DNA of 64,000 nucleotides from CAZHNW01 sp942491575 (GCA_942491575.1 CALOBT010000025.1:2232001-2296000); one strand, 5' to 3'; counted from the first letter of the stretch, positions 52,626 through 61,988 are shown. The notes: generated from the sequence alone by a model not told the origin. Translations and numbers: made by a program.

Positions 52626-53288
52626 ATGAAAGTAACTGACGGCATTTATGCATATATCTGGAATGGAATTTTCGAAAATAACAGCAACCTTTACTACTTC
52701 GGAGAGCCCCTCAACATTCTTTTCGATCCTGGGCTGAAGAACCATGTCGACACACGATTCAAGGAAATGCGCGCCGATGGCCTTGATCCTGCAGCCATTG
52801 AATACATCCTCAACACACACTGCCACCCTGACCACTTTGAAGGCAGTCTTTACTTTGGAGATAAGGATATTAAACTGGCGATGCATCGAGAGGAAATCGA
52901 TTTCTTTACACAGTACGGCCCGGAGTTTTTCCGCATGTTCGGCATGCCCTTTCCGGACATTTCATTTGACATAGAACTGACAGAGGGTTCCTGGGAGGTT
53001 AACGGTGTGGAACTGCAGGTCTACCATACACCGGGACACTCCCCCGGTTCCATCTGCGTCTACTGGCCGGAAAAAAAGGCCATGGTCTGTGGTGACCTGG
53101 TTTTTGATCAAAGTTTCGGCCGCACTGATTTTCCGGGTGGATCCATGCCAGTATTAGTCGAAAGCATTCGGAAAATTGCCGATCTTGACATAGAATTTCT
53201 TCTGCCGGGTCATATGGGTATCATATCGGGAAAAGAGAACGTGCAGAAAAATTTCCAGATTCTCGAACAGTACTTCAACACCATGTAG
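52626..53288 (+). CDS. Metallo-beta-lactamase-fold hydrolase
   Basis: 220 residues. The metal motif is THCHPDH (HxHxDH type), with further ligands in YHTPGHSPGSICVYWPEK, VCGDLVFDQSFGRTDF and LLPGHMG. Length and GD spacing fit the glyoxalase II-like and persulfide-hydrolase-like group. No rhodanese domain is present. GGAGCACCCTC precedes the ATG. It is cytoplasmic; the substrate is unknown. Confidence 0.9.
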   Translation: MKVTDGIYAYIWNGIFENNSNLYYFGEPLNILFDPGLKNHVDTRFKEMRADGLDPAAIEYILNTHCHPDHFEGSLYFGDKDIKLAMHREEIDFFTQYGPEFFRMFGMPFPDISFDIELTEGSWEVNGVELQVYHTPGHSPGSICVYWPEKKAMVCGDLVFDQSFGRTDFPGGSMPVLVESIRKIADLDIEFLLPGHMGIISGKENVQKNFQILEQYFNTM

Positions 53289-53354
53289 ACAAAATTAAAT
53301 TTTTCTACTACAATTAACTATTGTTGAATCTTGAATCTGAAAAACTAATTAAAT

Positions 53355-56300
53355 ATGAAACTTAACGCTATTCTCGACAACAAAACATTGCTTCTGCAAA
53401 TTTCAGAGGCACCCCTTGGCATCTGCATCACAGATCATGAAGGTGTTATTTTATATGCAAATCAAGCCCTCTGGAAAATTTTTGACCTTACCGAAGAGAC
53501 AATCACCGGTATAAGGATGGAACACCTCGTTGAATATACCGGAGAGCCTCCATGGACTCACAAAAAAAATGAAAAAGAAATAACATGGGAGGAAGTTAAG
53601 GGCAAAATCAACTCCACGAAGGGGCTATTCCTGCTGGGCTGCCTTAACTCATTCAGAAGCCGCGAAGGGATAAAACTCTTCCTCCACTATTTCATCGATA
53701 TCAGCCCGCACCTTCACATAGAGGGAAAGCTGGAAAACTCCAACGGGCATCTTCACATGGAACGCGATCTCTATCAGGCTGGCCCCGTCATTGTCTTTAA
53801 CTGGAAGGCTGAGGAAGACTGGCCGGTGGAATACGTAAGCGAAAATATTGCACAGCTGGGATATAACGCCGGTGATTTCACGAAAGGCAAGATAAGCTTT
53901 ATTGAGATTATCTATCCAAAAGATCGACAGCGGATCGTCAATGAAGTAATTCAATACAGCCAAGAAGGCCGTCAATCTTTTGAACAAACCTACCGCATCC
54001 AGAAAAAAGACGACACAAGGATATGGGTATACGATTATACCACAATCATTCGAGACCAGGATGGAAAGATCACCAACTACCTTGGCTACATCCTTGATAT
54101 GACGGAGATGAAGTACCTTGAATCGGCCCTTCGTGACCGTGAAGAAAAATTCCGTCTTATATCAGAAAACATGCAGGACCTGATATGCCTGCATGATCCC
54201 GACGGAACCCTCAGCTACATTTCACCATCAGTAAGGGACCTCCTTGGTTATGAACCGGAAGATCTTCTCGGAACCAGCCCTGCAGAGTTATATCACCCCG
54301 ATGACCTGAACCGCATCAAGCGGGAGGTCCTCGAACCTGCAAATGCCGGGGCATCTAACATGAGAATCCAGTACCGAATGCGCAAGGCGGATGGTACCTA
54401 TACCTGGTTTGAGACCCTCACTACTCCAATACTTGATGACAGTAGAAAGGTAATAAAACTCCAGACAGCCTCAAGGGATATCAGCCGGCAGAAACTGATG
54501 GAACAACAGGTTCAATCCCTGGTCAAGTTTCCGGAAGAAAATCCACACCCCGTTATCAGGGCATCAAAAAAGGGGGAGATAATATATGCCAACCGTGCAA
54601 GCGATCCCCTCATCCGTTACTGGAATTGCAAAGACGGAAGATACCTCCCCGACTACTGGATTGAATTTATTGAAGGCGTTCTCAACAGTGGAAAGTCACG
54701 GGAAATTGAAATCAGTATCATTGATCGGATTTACCTCTTTTCAATTACCCCAATCCCTGAGGATAAAGAAACCTATATCTACGGCATTGATATCACCGAA
54801 AAACAGAGACAGGAAAAAGAACTGCATCTTACTGCACAAATTTTCGAGACAACCCTGGAGGGTATTTCTGTTACTGATACCAATGGGACAATTCAATCAG
54901 TTAATCCCGCTTTTTCCCGTATTACCGGCTACAGCGCAGAGGAAGTCCAGGGAAAAAATCCTAGAATCCTGAAATCAGACCGCCATGATGCGGATTTTTA
55001 TACCAGCATGTGGCAAAGCATTACGGAAAAAGGTTCCTGGGAGGGCGAAATATGGAACCGCCGTAAATCAGGGGAGACCTACCCGGAGTGGCTCTCCATC
55101 AACGCCATTCATGATGACATTGGCCAGGTGCAAAACTATGTAGCTGTTTTTACCGATATAACGGAAATAAAAACGAAAGAAGAAAAAATCGAGTACCAGG
55201 CCTTTCATGATCCCCTTACGGAATTGCCAAACCGAAACCTCCTGAATGACCGTCTCGAGATCGCCATTGCACGGAGCTCAAGATCAGGTAAACGGCTCGC
55301 CCTTGTTTTCATTGATCTTGACCGCTTTAAGATCATCAATGACAGCCTCGGTCACATCACCGGGGATTACCTTCTCATTGAAGTGAGCAAACGCCTTCAA
55401 ACATGCATCCGGGATGAAGATACCATAGCCCGCATCGGAGGGGACGAGTTTGTCATCCTCCTTTCAGAAATCGACGATATAAATGACATCACAACAGTAA
55501 CGGACAGAATAATCGAGACCTTTTCCGAGCCGGTTATAATCGATATGCATGAGCTATTTGTAACACCAAGTATCGGAATTAGCCTTTATCCCGATGATGG
55601 AACCACGGCACCGGAAATATTCAAAAATGCCGACATTGCCATGTACGAATCAAAAAAAAGCGGAGGCAACCGCTATCATTTCTATGCTGACCAGATGAAT
55701 GAAGGAATAACAGAGCGTCTCAGGCTTGAAAGCAATCTTCACCGCGCCGTCAAGGGAAATGAATTCGACATCCACTATCAGCCCCTTGTGGAACTGAAAG
55801 GCGGCAGAATTGTAGGAGCTGAGGCCCTCATCAGGTGGCACACTGAAGCCCTGGGCAACATTCCACCAGATGAATTTATTCCACTTGCCGAGGAAATGGG
55901 GCTCATTGTTCAAATCAACGAATTTATGATTAGACAGGCATGTCAAAATATAGCAGATGTCCATGATTTAGACCTCTCTGAAATGTACATCTCTATAAAT
56001 ATTACAGCACAGCAGTTTTACAGGGCAAAAATAATTGAAACCATTAAAACAACACTTGCCTCCTCAGGCTTAAAACCTAAACATATTACCATTGAAATAA
56101 CAGAAAATACACTTATGGAAAACGTGGAAGAGACCATCCTGGTCATGAAAGAAATCCAGGAAATGGGAATACGCTTTTCTATTGACGATTTCGGCACAGG
56201 GTATTCTTCACTCAGCTACCTGCGCCGCTTCCCTCTTGATAACCTGAAAATAGACAAAAGTTTTGTTGATGAGCTGCCGCATAACGAGGAGAGTGCAGCT

Positions 56301-56501
56301 ATAGCCCGCACCATCATCACCCTTGGGAGAAGCCTGAATCTGAAGATTGTTGCTGAGGGTGTAGAGACTCCTGAGCAGCTGAAATTTCTCAGAGATGAAG
56401 GGGTCGACTTTATACAGGGTTTCTACTTCAGCCGCCCCCTCCCCCTTGATCAGTTTATTGAACTTATAAAGAAAGGCCCCTTCCCTCAAGAGATGCTCTG
56501 A
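53355..56501 (+). CDS. PAS-GGDEF-EAL protein, cyclic-di-GMP turnover
   Basis: 1048 residues, soluble. Four PAS-type segments (about 10-130, 140-255, 265-380, 495-615) precede the GGDEF domain, whose active site reads IGGDEFVIL and should allow diguanylate cyclase activity. The EAL domain begins near residue 800 with GAEALIRWH (intact EAL); DDFGTGYSSLSYLRRF and KIVAEGVETPEQ complete the catalytic set. Both enzymatic halves look intact, so the protein can make or break cyclic-di-GMP depending on PAS input. It is followed by the convergent ferredoxin gene. Confidence 0.95.
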   Translation: MKLNAILDNKTLLLQISEAPLGICITDHEGVILYANQALWKIFDLTEETITGIRMEHLVEYTGEPPWTHKKNEKEITWEEVKGKINSTKGLFLLGCLNSFRSREGIKLFLHYFIDISPHLHIEGKLENSNGHLHMERDLYQAGPVIVFNWKAEEDWPVEYVSENIAQLGYNAGDFTKGKISFIEIIYPKDRQRIVNEVIQYSQEGRQSFEQTYRIQKKDDTRIWVYDYTTIIRDQDGKITNYLGYILDMTEMKYLESALRDREEKFRLISENMQDLICLHDPDGTLSYISPSVRDLLGYEPEDLLGTSPAELYHPDDLNRIKREVLEPANAGASNMRIQYRMRKADGTYTWFETLTTPILDDSRKVIKLQTASRDISRQKLMEQQVQSLVKFPEENPHPVIRASKKGEIIYANRASDPLIRYWNCKDGRYLPDYWIEFIEGVLNSGKSREIEISIIDRIYLFSITPIPEDKETYIYGIDITEKQRQEKELHLTAQIFETTLEGISVTDTNGTIQSVNPAFSRITGYSAEEVQGKNPRILKSDRHDADFYTSMWQSITEKGSWEGEIWNRRKSGETYPEWLSINAIHDDIGQVQNYVAVFTDITEIKTKEEKIEYQAFHDPLTELPNRNLLNDRLEIAIARSSRSGKRLALVFIDLDRFKIINDSLGHITGDYLLIEVSKRLQTCIRDEDTIARIGGDEFVILLSEIDDINDITTVTDRIIETFSEPVIIDMHELFVTPSIGISLYPDDGTTAPEIFKNADIAMYESKKSGGNRYHFYADQMNEGITERLRLESNLHRAVKGNEFDIHYQPLVELKGGRIVGAEALIRWHTEALGNIPPDEFIPLAEEMGLIVQINEFMIRQACQNIADVHDLDLSEMYISINITAQQFYRAKIIETIKTTLASSGLKPKHITIEITENTLMENVEETILVMKEIQEMGIRFSIDDFGTGYSSLSYLRRFPLDNLKIDKSFVDELPHNEESAAIARTIITLGRSLNLKIVAEGVETPEQLKFLRDEGVDFIQGFYFSRPLPLDQFIELIKKGPFPQEML

Positions 56502-56546
56502 CCCAGGCAAGGGCATCCTTTAACTTCCTTTACCAACCCTGTCTGA

Positions 56547-57383
56547 TCAAATAATCTCCCCTGAAATAGAGATGGTGTAGTCCTTGATAAAAAATGTTTT
56601 CCCCGCCTTCTCCATGGCGCGTTGAAGTATTGTATTAACACCTCCACAACAGGGAACCTCCATACGTACCACGGCAATTGACTTGATTTCATGCATTGAC
56701 ATTATCGCCGCCAGTTTATCAACATACTCATCAATATAAGGATCGAGTTTCGGACAGAACATAACCATAATCCTGTCCTTTAAAAATCTCTGATGAAAGT
56801 TGCCATAGGCTGCAGGCACGCAGTCAGCGGCAATGAGAATGTCTGCATTATCAAAGTATGGTGCCGCTGGATTTAATAGTTTCAGTTGAACCGGCCACTG
56901 CTTCAGCTCTGAATTAGCCGGCCCCACCGGTCCGGTTCCGTGAGATGCGGGAGCACGATTTATTGCCATTGACTGTGATCCTGGACAGCCCCCACCATGG
57001 GGATGCATATGCACTGCAGGTTTTTTCTTGAATCCAGGCACTTCAACACCCTCTTTTTCAAGGACACCAATGGCAATTGCAAGGAGTTCCTCTTCATTAT
57101 GGTCATCGAGATGTTCCAGGTGTGCCTTTATTGTATTGTGCCCCTGACGGATAATATTTTCCATAACACGTGCTTCATCATATGGCTCCGCTTCCCTTTC
57201 TTCAATTGACATGGCATCAACGGGACAGGCATTAATACAGGCTCCAAGGCCGTCACAGAAAAGATCACTCACAAGCCGGGCCTTTCCGTCAATAACCTGC
57301 AATGCCCCTTCGGGACAATCCGGCACACAGTCACCGCAGCCGGTGCATTTTTCTTCGTCTATTGTAATAATACTTCGTTTCAT
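56547..57383 (-). CDS. Two-cluster ferredoxin-domain protein linked to Hcp
   Basis: 278 residues. The N-terminal 60 residues hold two 4Fe-4S motifs (CTGCGDCVPDC and CDGLGACINAC; the second is slightly altered). The remainder contains a long acidic helix, a His/Gly/Cys patch (HMHPHGGGCPG) and a C-terminal domain with ADCVPAAYGNFH and VPCCGGVNTILQ. Such proteins are often found beside hcp in anaerobes. A GGAGCAGAAT site precedes the ATG. A dyad at 57444-57457 has the geometry expected for class II activation by the nearby Crp/Fnr protein. Confidence 0.85.
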   Translation of the reverse strand: MKRSIITIDEEKCTGCGDCVPDCPEGALQVIDGKARLVSDLFCDGLGACINACPVDAMSIEEREAEPYDEARVMENIIRQGHNTIKAHLEHLDDHNEEELLAIAIGVLEKEGVEVPGFKKKPAVHMHPHGGGCPGSQSMAINRAPASHGTGPVGPANSELKQWPVQLKLLNPAAPYFDNADILIAADCVPAAYGNFHQRFLKDRIMVMFCPKLDPYIDEYVDKLAAIMSMHEIKSIAVVRMEVPCCGGVNTILQRAMEKAGKTFFIKDYTISISGEII

Positions 57384-57415
57384 ATTCTGCTCCTCTTCTT
57401 CCGTATTGTACCAAT

Positions 57416-57485
57416 AATATAGGTTATGTCAATTGAGCATTCCTTGACCTGAATCAAAAATGAATTTTTTTTGAAAATGTATATA
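57416..57485. promoter_or_regulatory. Divergent class II promoter with FNR/HcpR-type dyad
   Basis: The dyad TTGACCTGAATCAA lies at 57444-57457. For the ferredoxin gene (minus) a TATATT hexamer at 57416-57421 begins 22 bp beyond it, which centres the dyad at -41.5. On the plus strand TATATA at 57480-57485 is also 22 bp from the dyad. The hcp promoter has the same spacing. Confidence 0.7.
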
Positions 57486-57556
57486 TTTTGGTTATTCTAT
57501 TTCACGAGATGTTTTTAAGAAGCTTGTTTTCTTAAGCAATATAAGGAGAACCGGAA

Positions 57557-57756
57557 ATGTAAAATATGGTTATATTGAGCGTCCGAAAAAATCTATCGCT
57601 GAAAAGGGAATGAAGGTGTTTGTCCGCATTGATCACGCTGTAGGTGCCAAAAAAGCCGGGAGGGAAATACGCCACGGGATTACAGGATGCTCCGAAGAAA
57701 TTAAAAAGATCTGCAAAACCCTCAAATCTTTTTCCGGTAATGCAGTCAAACCATAA
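57557..57756 (+). pseudogene. DUF302-like remnant
   Basis: A strong AAGGAG site is followed at 57557 by ATG and immediately TAA. The frame encoding KSIAEKGMKVFVRIDHAVGA then KKAGREI runs from before 57610 to a stop at 57754-57756. It matches the first half of DUF302 proteins, which have RIDHA followed by an AxxxGxxM turn; the conserved LLIFGNP core is missing. The start codon and reading frame are out of register by one or two bases. A 48-residue peptide from the ATG at 57610 could still be made. Confidence 0.55.
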
Positions 57757-57767
57757 AGAGTTATTTA

Positions 57768-57793
57768 CCGGCGATGGGGATTACCATCGCCGG
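57768..57793. terminator. Hairpin between convergent DUF302 remnant and DUF2892 gene
   Basis: CCGGCGATGG (57768-57777) and CCATCGCCGG (57784-57793) are perfect complements with a six-base loop. It probably stops transcription in both directions. Confidence 0.55.
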
Positions 57794-57799
57794 GATAGC

Positions 57800-58003
57800 C
57801 TATTTAAATGCACTGCCGGATTTCTTACCGGCAAAACTGAGAACTTTTGCCATGGGACAAAAACCGGTGAAGGATGACTGAAACAGATTAACACCTACAA
57901 ATCCGGTAAACCAGAGCCAGTTTAAGTCATGGTTCACCGCCAAAATTACACTCCCCAGAATAAAAAAACCCGCCATTGCAAGGATGATTCTTTCAATATT
58001 CAT
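57800..58003 (-). CDS. DUF2892 (YgaP-like) membrane protein
   Basis: 67 residues. GGAGGACTAT precedes the ATG. Two membrane segments (IILAMAGFFILGSVILAV and WLWFTGFVGVNLFQSSFTGF) are followed by CPMAKVLSFAG, the DUF2892 signature seen in YgaP, a membrane protein linked to sulfur and NO metabolism. It sits between the ferredoxin gene and hcp, which supports a role in the nitrosative-stress set. A 12-bp inverted repeat (58029-58060) lies in its upstream region. Confidence 0.85.
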   Translation of the reverse strand: MNIERIILAMAGFFILGSVILAVNHDLNWLWFTGFVGVNLFQSSFTGFCPMAKVLSFAGKKSGSAFK

Positions 58004-58028
58004 ATAGTCCTCCGAAGATGATTAACAA

Positions 58029-58060
58029 TTCAGTATTTTACTTTTTTATAAAATACTGAA
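58029..58060. repeat. AT-rich inverted repeat upstream of the DUF2892 gene
   Basis: TTCAGTATTTTA (58029-58040) and its complement (58049-58060) flank eight bases. It could be an operator or a leader hairpin. It does not match the FNR-type dyads of the neighbouring promoters. Confidence 0.5.
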
Positions 58061-58097
58061 TATAAGTCAAGTAATATCCTTAAATAATAATAATAAA

Positions 58098-58119
58098 GGC
58101 GGCGATTTTCATCGCCGCC
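58098..58119 (-). terminator. Intrinsic terminator of hcp
   Basis: GGCGGCGAT (58098-58106) and ATCGCCGCC (58111-58119) form a 9-bp stem with a four-base loop, followed on the minus strand by TTTATTATTATTATTT. A second GC-rich hairpin (58191-58216) lies closer to the hcp stop. Confidence 0.7.
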
Positions 58120-58222
58120 CCAAAAAGTTAGTGTAAGGGTATAGGAGGAGTTAAATAAAGGCAGGAGGGAGTTTCCCGCCTTTATATATCTCCTCCCCCC
58201 TGGCAAAGGGGGAGGATAAAAT

Positions 58223-59863
58223 CTATCCAGTAACTTCCGCGAGACCTGTTATTTCTGCCAGGTCCGCTTCCACCTCTCCGGTAGGCTTTATATCAAAATT
58301 TTCAACGAGTACCTTGACAACTCCGGGAGAAAGAAATGCAGGGAGCGTCGGTCCGAGTCTGATTCCCTTTACACCAAGGTGCAGCAGGGCCAGAAGAACA
58401 GCCACGGCTTTCTGCTCGTACCATGCAATATCATACTCAATGGGAAGTTCATTGATGTCTTCGAAACCAAAAACTTCCTTCAGCTTAAGAGCGGTAACCG
58501 CAAGACTGTAGGAGTCATTGCACTGTCCCGCATCAAGAACCCTCGGAATCCCGCCGATATCACCAAGGTCGAGTTTGTTATACCGGTACTTGGCACAACC
58601 CGCAGTAAGAATAACCGTATCTGAAGGTAATCCTTCCGCAACGTCGGAGAAATAACTTCTGCTTTTGTGGCGTCCGTCACAGCCCGCCATTACAACAAAC
58701 CTCTTGATGGCTCCGTCCTTCACTGCATCAACCACCTTATCGGCAACTGCTGCCACCTGGTTGTGGGCGAATCCTCCAACGATGGTACCTTTTTCGATTT
58801 CCACGGGGGATTCGCATTTTTTCGCCTGTTCTATGATGGCGGAAAAATCTTTCTTCCCTTCGGCATTTTCTTCAACATGCTTCACTCCGGGGTATCCCGC
58901 AGCACCCGTGGTATATATTCGCTCTTTGTAGGAATCTTTTACCGGAACAATACAGTTAGTGGTCATGAGAATCGGTCCGTTAAAGGACTCGAATTCCACA
59001 TCCTGCTTCCACCAGGCGTTTCCGTAATTGCCCACGAAATGATCATATTTCTTGAATGCAGGGTAGTAGTTTGCCGGTAACATCTCGCTGTGGGTATAGA
59101 CGTCCACTCCGGTTCCCTTAGTCTGTTCCAGGAGTTCTTCCATATCCTTCAGGTCATGACCGGAAATCAGAATGCCGGGATTTCCCTTTACTCCGATGTT
59201 GACTTCCGTTACCTCGGGATTGCCGTACTTTGTCGTATTGGCTTCATCGAGGAGTGCCATGGTAGCGACGGAGACTTCCCCCGCCTTCAAAACATAACCG
59301 ATCATTTCATCAACTGAAAGATCCTTTGTTGTGGAGGCAAGTGCATCTATCACAAAGGCGTAGACGTCATCATTGTTGTAACCGAGAACCGCTGCATGTT
59401 CGGCATAGGCGGCGATACCCTTCAGGCCGTATACCAGCAGTTCCCTGAGGGAACGAACATCTTCATTCTCAGTGGCAAGAATACCAACCTCTGCCGCCTT
59501 CACCGCAAAATCATCGGCATTGTCAGAGAACCAGGAGACCGCATCATGATCGGCGACAGCTCCGGTCTTCTTTTTCTGTTCTTCACGAATCACGAGGGCT
59601 TCCTTAATCAAGGTGCTGATTCGGTCTGAATCGAAATTGGCGTTTGTTATTGTTGCAAAAAGTGCGTTATTGATAAACCTGCCAACTGTGGCATCAACCT
59701 TCCCGGCTTTTGCATCCTCATCCAGCACAAGTGAAATTCCCTTCAATACGTATACTAACAAATCCTGAAGATTAGAAGTTTCATCTGTTTTTCCGCAGAC
59801 ACCCCGGCTGGTACATCCGGTATTTTTAGCCGCTTCCTGACATTGGTAACAAAACATACTCAT
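58223..59863 (-). CDS. hcp: Hybrid cluster protein (hydroxylamine reductase), class I
   Basis: 546 residues. AAGGAG precedes the ATG. The N-terminal cysteines CYQCQEAAKNTGCTSRGVC show Cx2Cx8Cx5C spacing, typical of the class I enzymes of anaerobes. Hybrid-cluster ligands are seen in TAGCAKYRYNKLDLGDIGGIPR-like sequence (TAGCAKYRYNKLD), DAGQCNDSYSLAV and GILISGHDLKDMEELL. Hcp reduces NO or hydroxylamine and is induced by nitrosative stress. The dyad and -10 upstream place it under the adjacent Crp/Fnr-type regulator. Confidence 0.97.
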   Translation of the reverse strand: MSMFCYQCQEAAKNTGCTSRGVCGKTDETSNLQDLLVYVLKGISLVLDEDAKAGKVDATVGRFINNALFATITNANFDSDRISTLIKEALVIREEQKKKTGAVADHDAVSWFSDNADDFAVKAAEVGILATENEDVRSLRELLVYGLKGIAAYAEHAAVLGYNNDDVYAFVIDALASTTKDLSVDEMIGYVLKAGEVSVATMALLDEANTTKYGNPEVTEVNIGVKGNPGILISGHDLKDMEELLEQTKGTGVDVYTHSEMLPANYYPAFKKYDHFVGNYGNAWWKQDVEFESFNGPILMTTNCIVPVKDSYKERIYTTGAAGYPGVKHVEENAEGKKDFSAIIEQAKKCESPVEIEKGTIVGGFAHNQVAAVADKVVDAVKDGAIKRFVVMAGCDGRHKSRSYFSDVAEGLPSDTVILTAGCAKYRYNKLDLGDIGGIPRVLDAGQCNDSYSLAVTALKLKEVFGFEDINELPIEYDIAWYEQKAVAVLLALLHLGVKGIRLGPTLPAFLSPGVVKVLVENFDIKPTGEVEADLAEITGLAEVTG

Positions 59864-59895
59864 TTTTTTTCTCCTTAACTTTATTCTATGTCAGT

Positions 59896-59937
59896 AAAAT
59901 AGCAAAAGGAGTAATTTAATTCATTGACACAGGTCAA
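59896..59937 (-). promoter_or_regulatory. hcp promoter with FNR/HcpR-type dyad at -41.5
   Basis: The dyad TTGACACAGGTCAA lies at 59924-59937 and the -10 hexamer TATTTT (minus strand) at 59896-59901, 22 bp apart. The dyad ends 60 bp before the start codon, exactly as at the ferredoxin gene. The rest of the 333-bp spacer 59864-60196 shows no gene. Confidence 0.75.
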
Positions 59938-60196
59938 GAAAGTATACTTTTCTGGTAGTAATTAAAATGCAGAAAATCCGGTCAGCTCTTTTACCACGGA
60001 GACACCGCGCCACTCAGCTTCAAAGTGAAGAAATGAAAATTAACTTATGAAAACAATTTATTGTTTAAATAAATTTTTCATACTTTAAGATTGTAAATAT
60101 ATTTAATAATACTGATAATGGTGAAAAACAATTCTCTGTGCCTCTGTGGCATCATTAATTGGCTGGCAGCGACTAATCAGAAAAAGAGAGTATAAT

Positions 60197-60868
60197 ATGG
60201 CAGGAAGTAAGGAAGTTATCGACTTACTCCAGGGAACAGACATCTTCTGTGACATTGAGGGGGAAGCCCTGAAGGAACTGGCGGAGGAGAGCAGAATCAG
60301 CAACCTTTCTACCCGGCAGGGTGTATTTTCAGAAGGTTTTCCCGGGGAATATTTTTTCTTTCTCCTTGAAGGCTCCGTTAGAATTTTCAAGACATCCTCT
60401 GAAGGGACAGAGACAACTATTAAAATAATCCGTTCAGGTGAGCTCTTCGGGGAAGTTATCCTCTTCGGCAGCAATGTCTATCCCGTCAGTGCAACAACTA
60501 TTACTCCTTCTCGCCTCCTGGGCCTGTCCCGGGCATCCTTTTTTAAAATGCTCTCCTACCCGCAGGCGCGTGACCGCTTCATCGGCGCCCTCTTTAGAAA
60601 ACTGAGATACCTTTCGGACCAGGTCCATTATCTCAATTCCCATGATGTGGAAGAACGATTCTTCATGTTTCTGCGGGAACACTACGGAGAAAAAGGATCA
60701 TATGCAATTCATCTCCCAAAGAAAGAAATTGCCGCAGCTATAGGAACTATTCCAGAAACATTCTCCCGCCTGATAAAACGTTTATCCGCCCGTGAGGTCC
60801 TCACGTGGGAGGGAGACCAACTTGAGTTGAAAGAAAATTTCTGGGAGAATTTTTCGTTAAAATTCTGA
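60197..60868 (+). CDS. Crp/Fnr-family regulator, probable HcpR
   Basis: 223 residues from the ATG at 60197 (GAGAGTATAAT upstream). The cyclic-nucleotide-type beta roll (GEYFFFLLEGSVRIFKTS, GELFGEVILFG) is followed by a dimer helix and the winged helix (LPKKEIAAAIGTIPETFSRLIKRL). It lacks the four-cysteine cluster of FNR, as do HcpR, DNR and NnrR. Position beside hcp, and two TTGAC-N4-GTCAA/ATCAA dyads in the locus, support HcpR-like control of the nitrosative-stress genes. The effector (haem-NO or other) is not visible. Confidence 0.85.
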   Translation: MAGSKEVIDLLQGTDIFCDIEGEALKELAEESRISNLSTRQGVFSEGFPGEYFFFLLEGSVRIFKTSSEGTETTIKIIRSGELFGEVILFGSNVYPVSATTITPSRLLGLSRASFFKMLSYPQARDRFIGALFRKLRYLSDQVHYLNSHDVEERFFMFLREHYGEKGSYAIHLPKKEIAAAIGTIPETFSRLIKRLSAREVLTWEGDQLELKENFWENFSLKF

Positions 60869-60891
60869 AAGCGCTTTCGCGCTTTCAGAAT
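60862..60891. terminator. Bidirectional terminator overlapping both stop codons
   Basis: A perfect 13-bp stem (60862-60874 with 60879-60891) and TTTC loop. It includes the stop codons of the regulator gene (plus) and the dehydrogenase gene (minus), so both mRNAs end within it. Confidence 0.75.
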
Positions 60892-61988
60892 AAATCAAAT
60901 CCCTTCAATCCCAGTTCATCCCGCATAGCAATAATTTCTTCTTTAAGACTCTGATTTACCGGTACACCCTTATCTTTTCGTTCAAGCCACTGGTCGTGCT
61001 CCTTCTCTCCCGCGGTAAAGATACGCTGTTGTCCAGGCATCTTTTTAGAGGCGCGGAGTTCCCGTAGGATATCCCCGGCGGTTTTTTTAAACTCGTCAGG
61101 TTCGATAAAGTTATCAATGTTAATGGCCATAAAGAAATGTCCCAGACCGTAGGGGACCTTCTTTCCGTCACGAATACCTGTAAGCATCTTCAGATAACTT
61201 CCCCCCTGGAGAGCGGCGCAGAGAATCTCTACTACTGTTGCGTAGCCATACCCCTTGTAGCCCCCGAGGTCTTCACCTATTCCGCCCAGGGGCGCAAGTG
61301 CGGCGGTACCATCAATCAGTTCCCGGAGGGTAACTTCAGAATCGGTGCCCGCAGTGCCGTCACTTCTGATGACCCATCCCTCCGGCATTGTCTTCCCTTC
61401 CCGTGCATAAACCTCAATTTTCCCCCTCTGTGTAATGGATGTGGCGCAGTCGATACAGAAGGGGAAGTCTTCATCGGTGGGTATACCGAAAACAAGGGGA
61501 TTGGTCCCCAGCATATTTTCGATACCGAATGTCGGTGCAATGGAGGGCCTGGCATTCGACCCGGTAATACCGATCATATCGTTTTCCGTCGCCATAAGGC
61601 TATAATATCCCGCAATACCGTAATGGGTGGAATTACGAACCGCCACCATACCCATTCCGCATTCCTTTGCCTTACGGATGGCCATTTCCATGGCACGTTT
61701 GCCGATTACATGTCCCATGCCGTTATGACCGTCAATAACGGCTGTTGTTGGACTCTCCCTGACAATCTCAAAGTTGGTTTCCGGCAGCTGGATTCCCTCT
61801 TTTATGCGGTCATAATATATCGGCTTCAGCCGGTTTGTTCCATGGGAATCGATTCCCCTTTTGTCCGCAGTAATAAGAACATCCGCACAGATCCGCGCCT
61901 CGTCATCGGGAACTCCCAATCCCATGAAAACCTCAGCCATAAAAGTTTCCATGGTATCAAAATCAATCCATACAATATTTTCTTTCAT
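60885..61988 (-). CDS. Malate/L-lactate dehydrogenase family (Ldh_2) oxidoreductase
   Basis: 367 residues from the ATG at 61988 (GAAGGGAT upstream); the open frame reaches 62066. RGIDSHGTNRLKPIYYDRI, GHNGMGHVIGKRAMEMAI, NSTHYGIAGYYSLMA and TNPLVFGIPT are typical of the Ldh_2 family, which uses NAD(P)H with malate, lactate, ureidoglycolate or sulfolactate. The fold is distinct from the LDH Rossmann family. Substrate cannot be chosen from the sequence. It is divergent from the sensor gene at 62152. Confidence 0.9.
   Translation of the reverse strand: MKENIVWIDFDTMETFMAEVFMGLGVPDDEARICADVLITADKRGIDSHGTNRLKPIYYDRIKEGIQLPETNFEIVRESPTTAVIDGHNGMGHVIGKRAMEMAIRKAKECGMGMVAVRNSTHYGIAGYYSLMATENDMIGITGSNARPSIAPTFGIENMLGTNPLVFGIPTDEDFPFCIDCATSITQRGKIEVYAREGKTMPEGWVIRSDGTAGTDSEVTLRELIDGTAALAPLGGIGEDLGGYKGYGYATVVEILCAALQGGSYLKMLTGIRDGKKVPYGLGHFFMAINIDNFIEPDEFKKTAGDILRELRASKKMPGQQRIFTAGEKEHDQWLERKDKGVPVNQSLKEEIIAMRDELGLKGFDLF

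Noticed and set aside
58029..58060. FNR/HcpR site upstream of the DUF2892 gene
   Set aside because: A TTGAC half-site lies nearby but the other half is poor, and no -10 hexamer stands at 22 bp.
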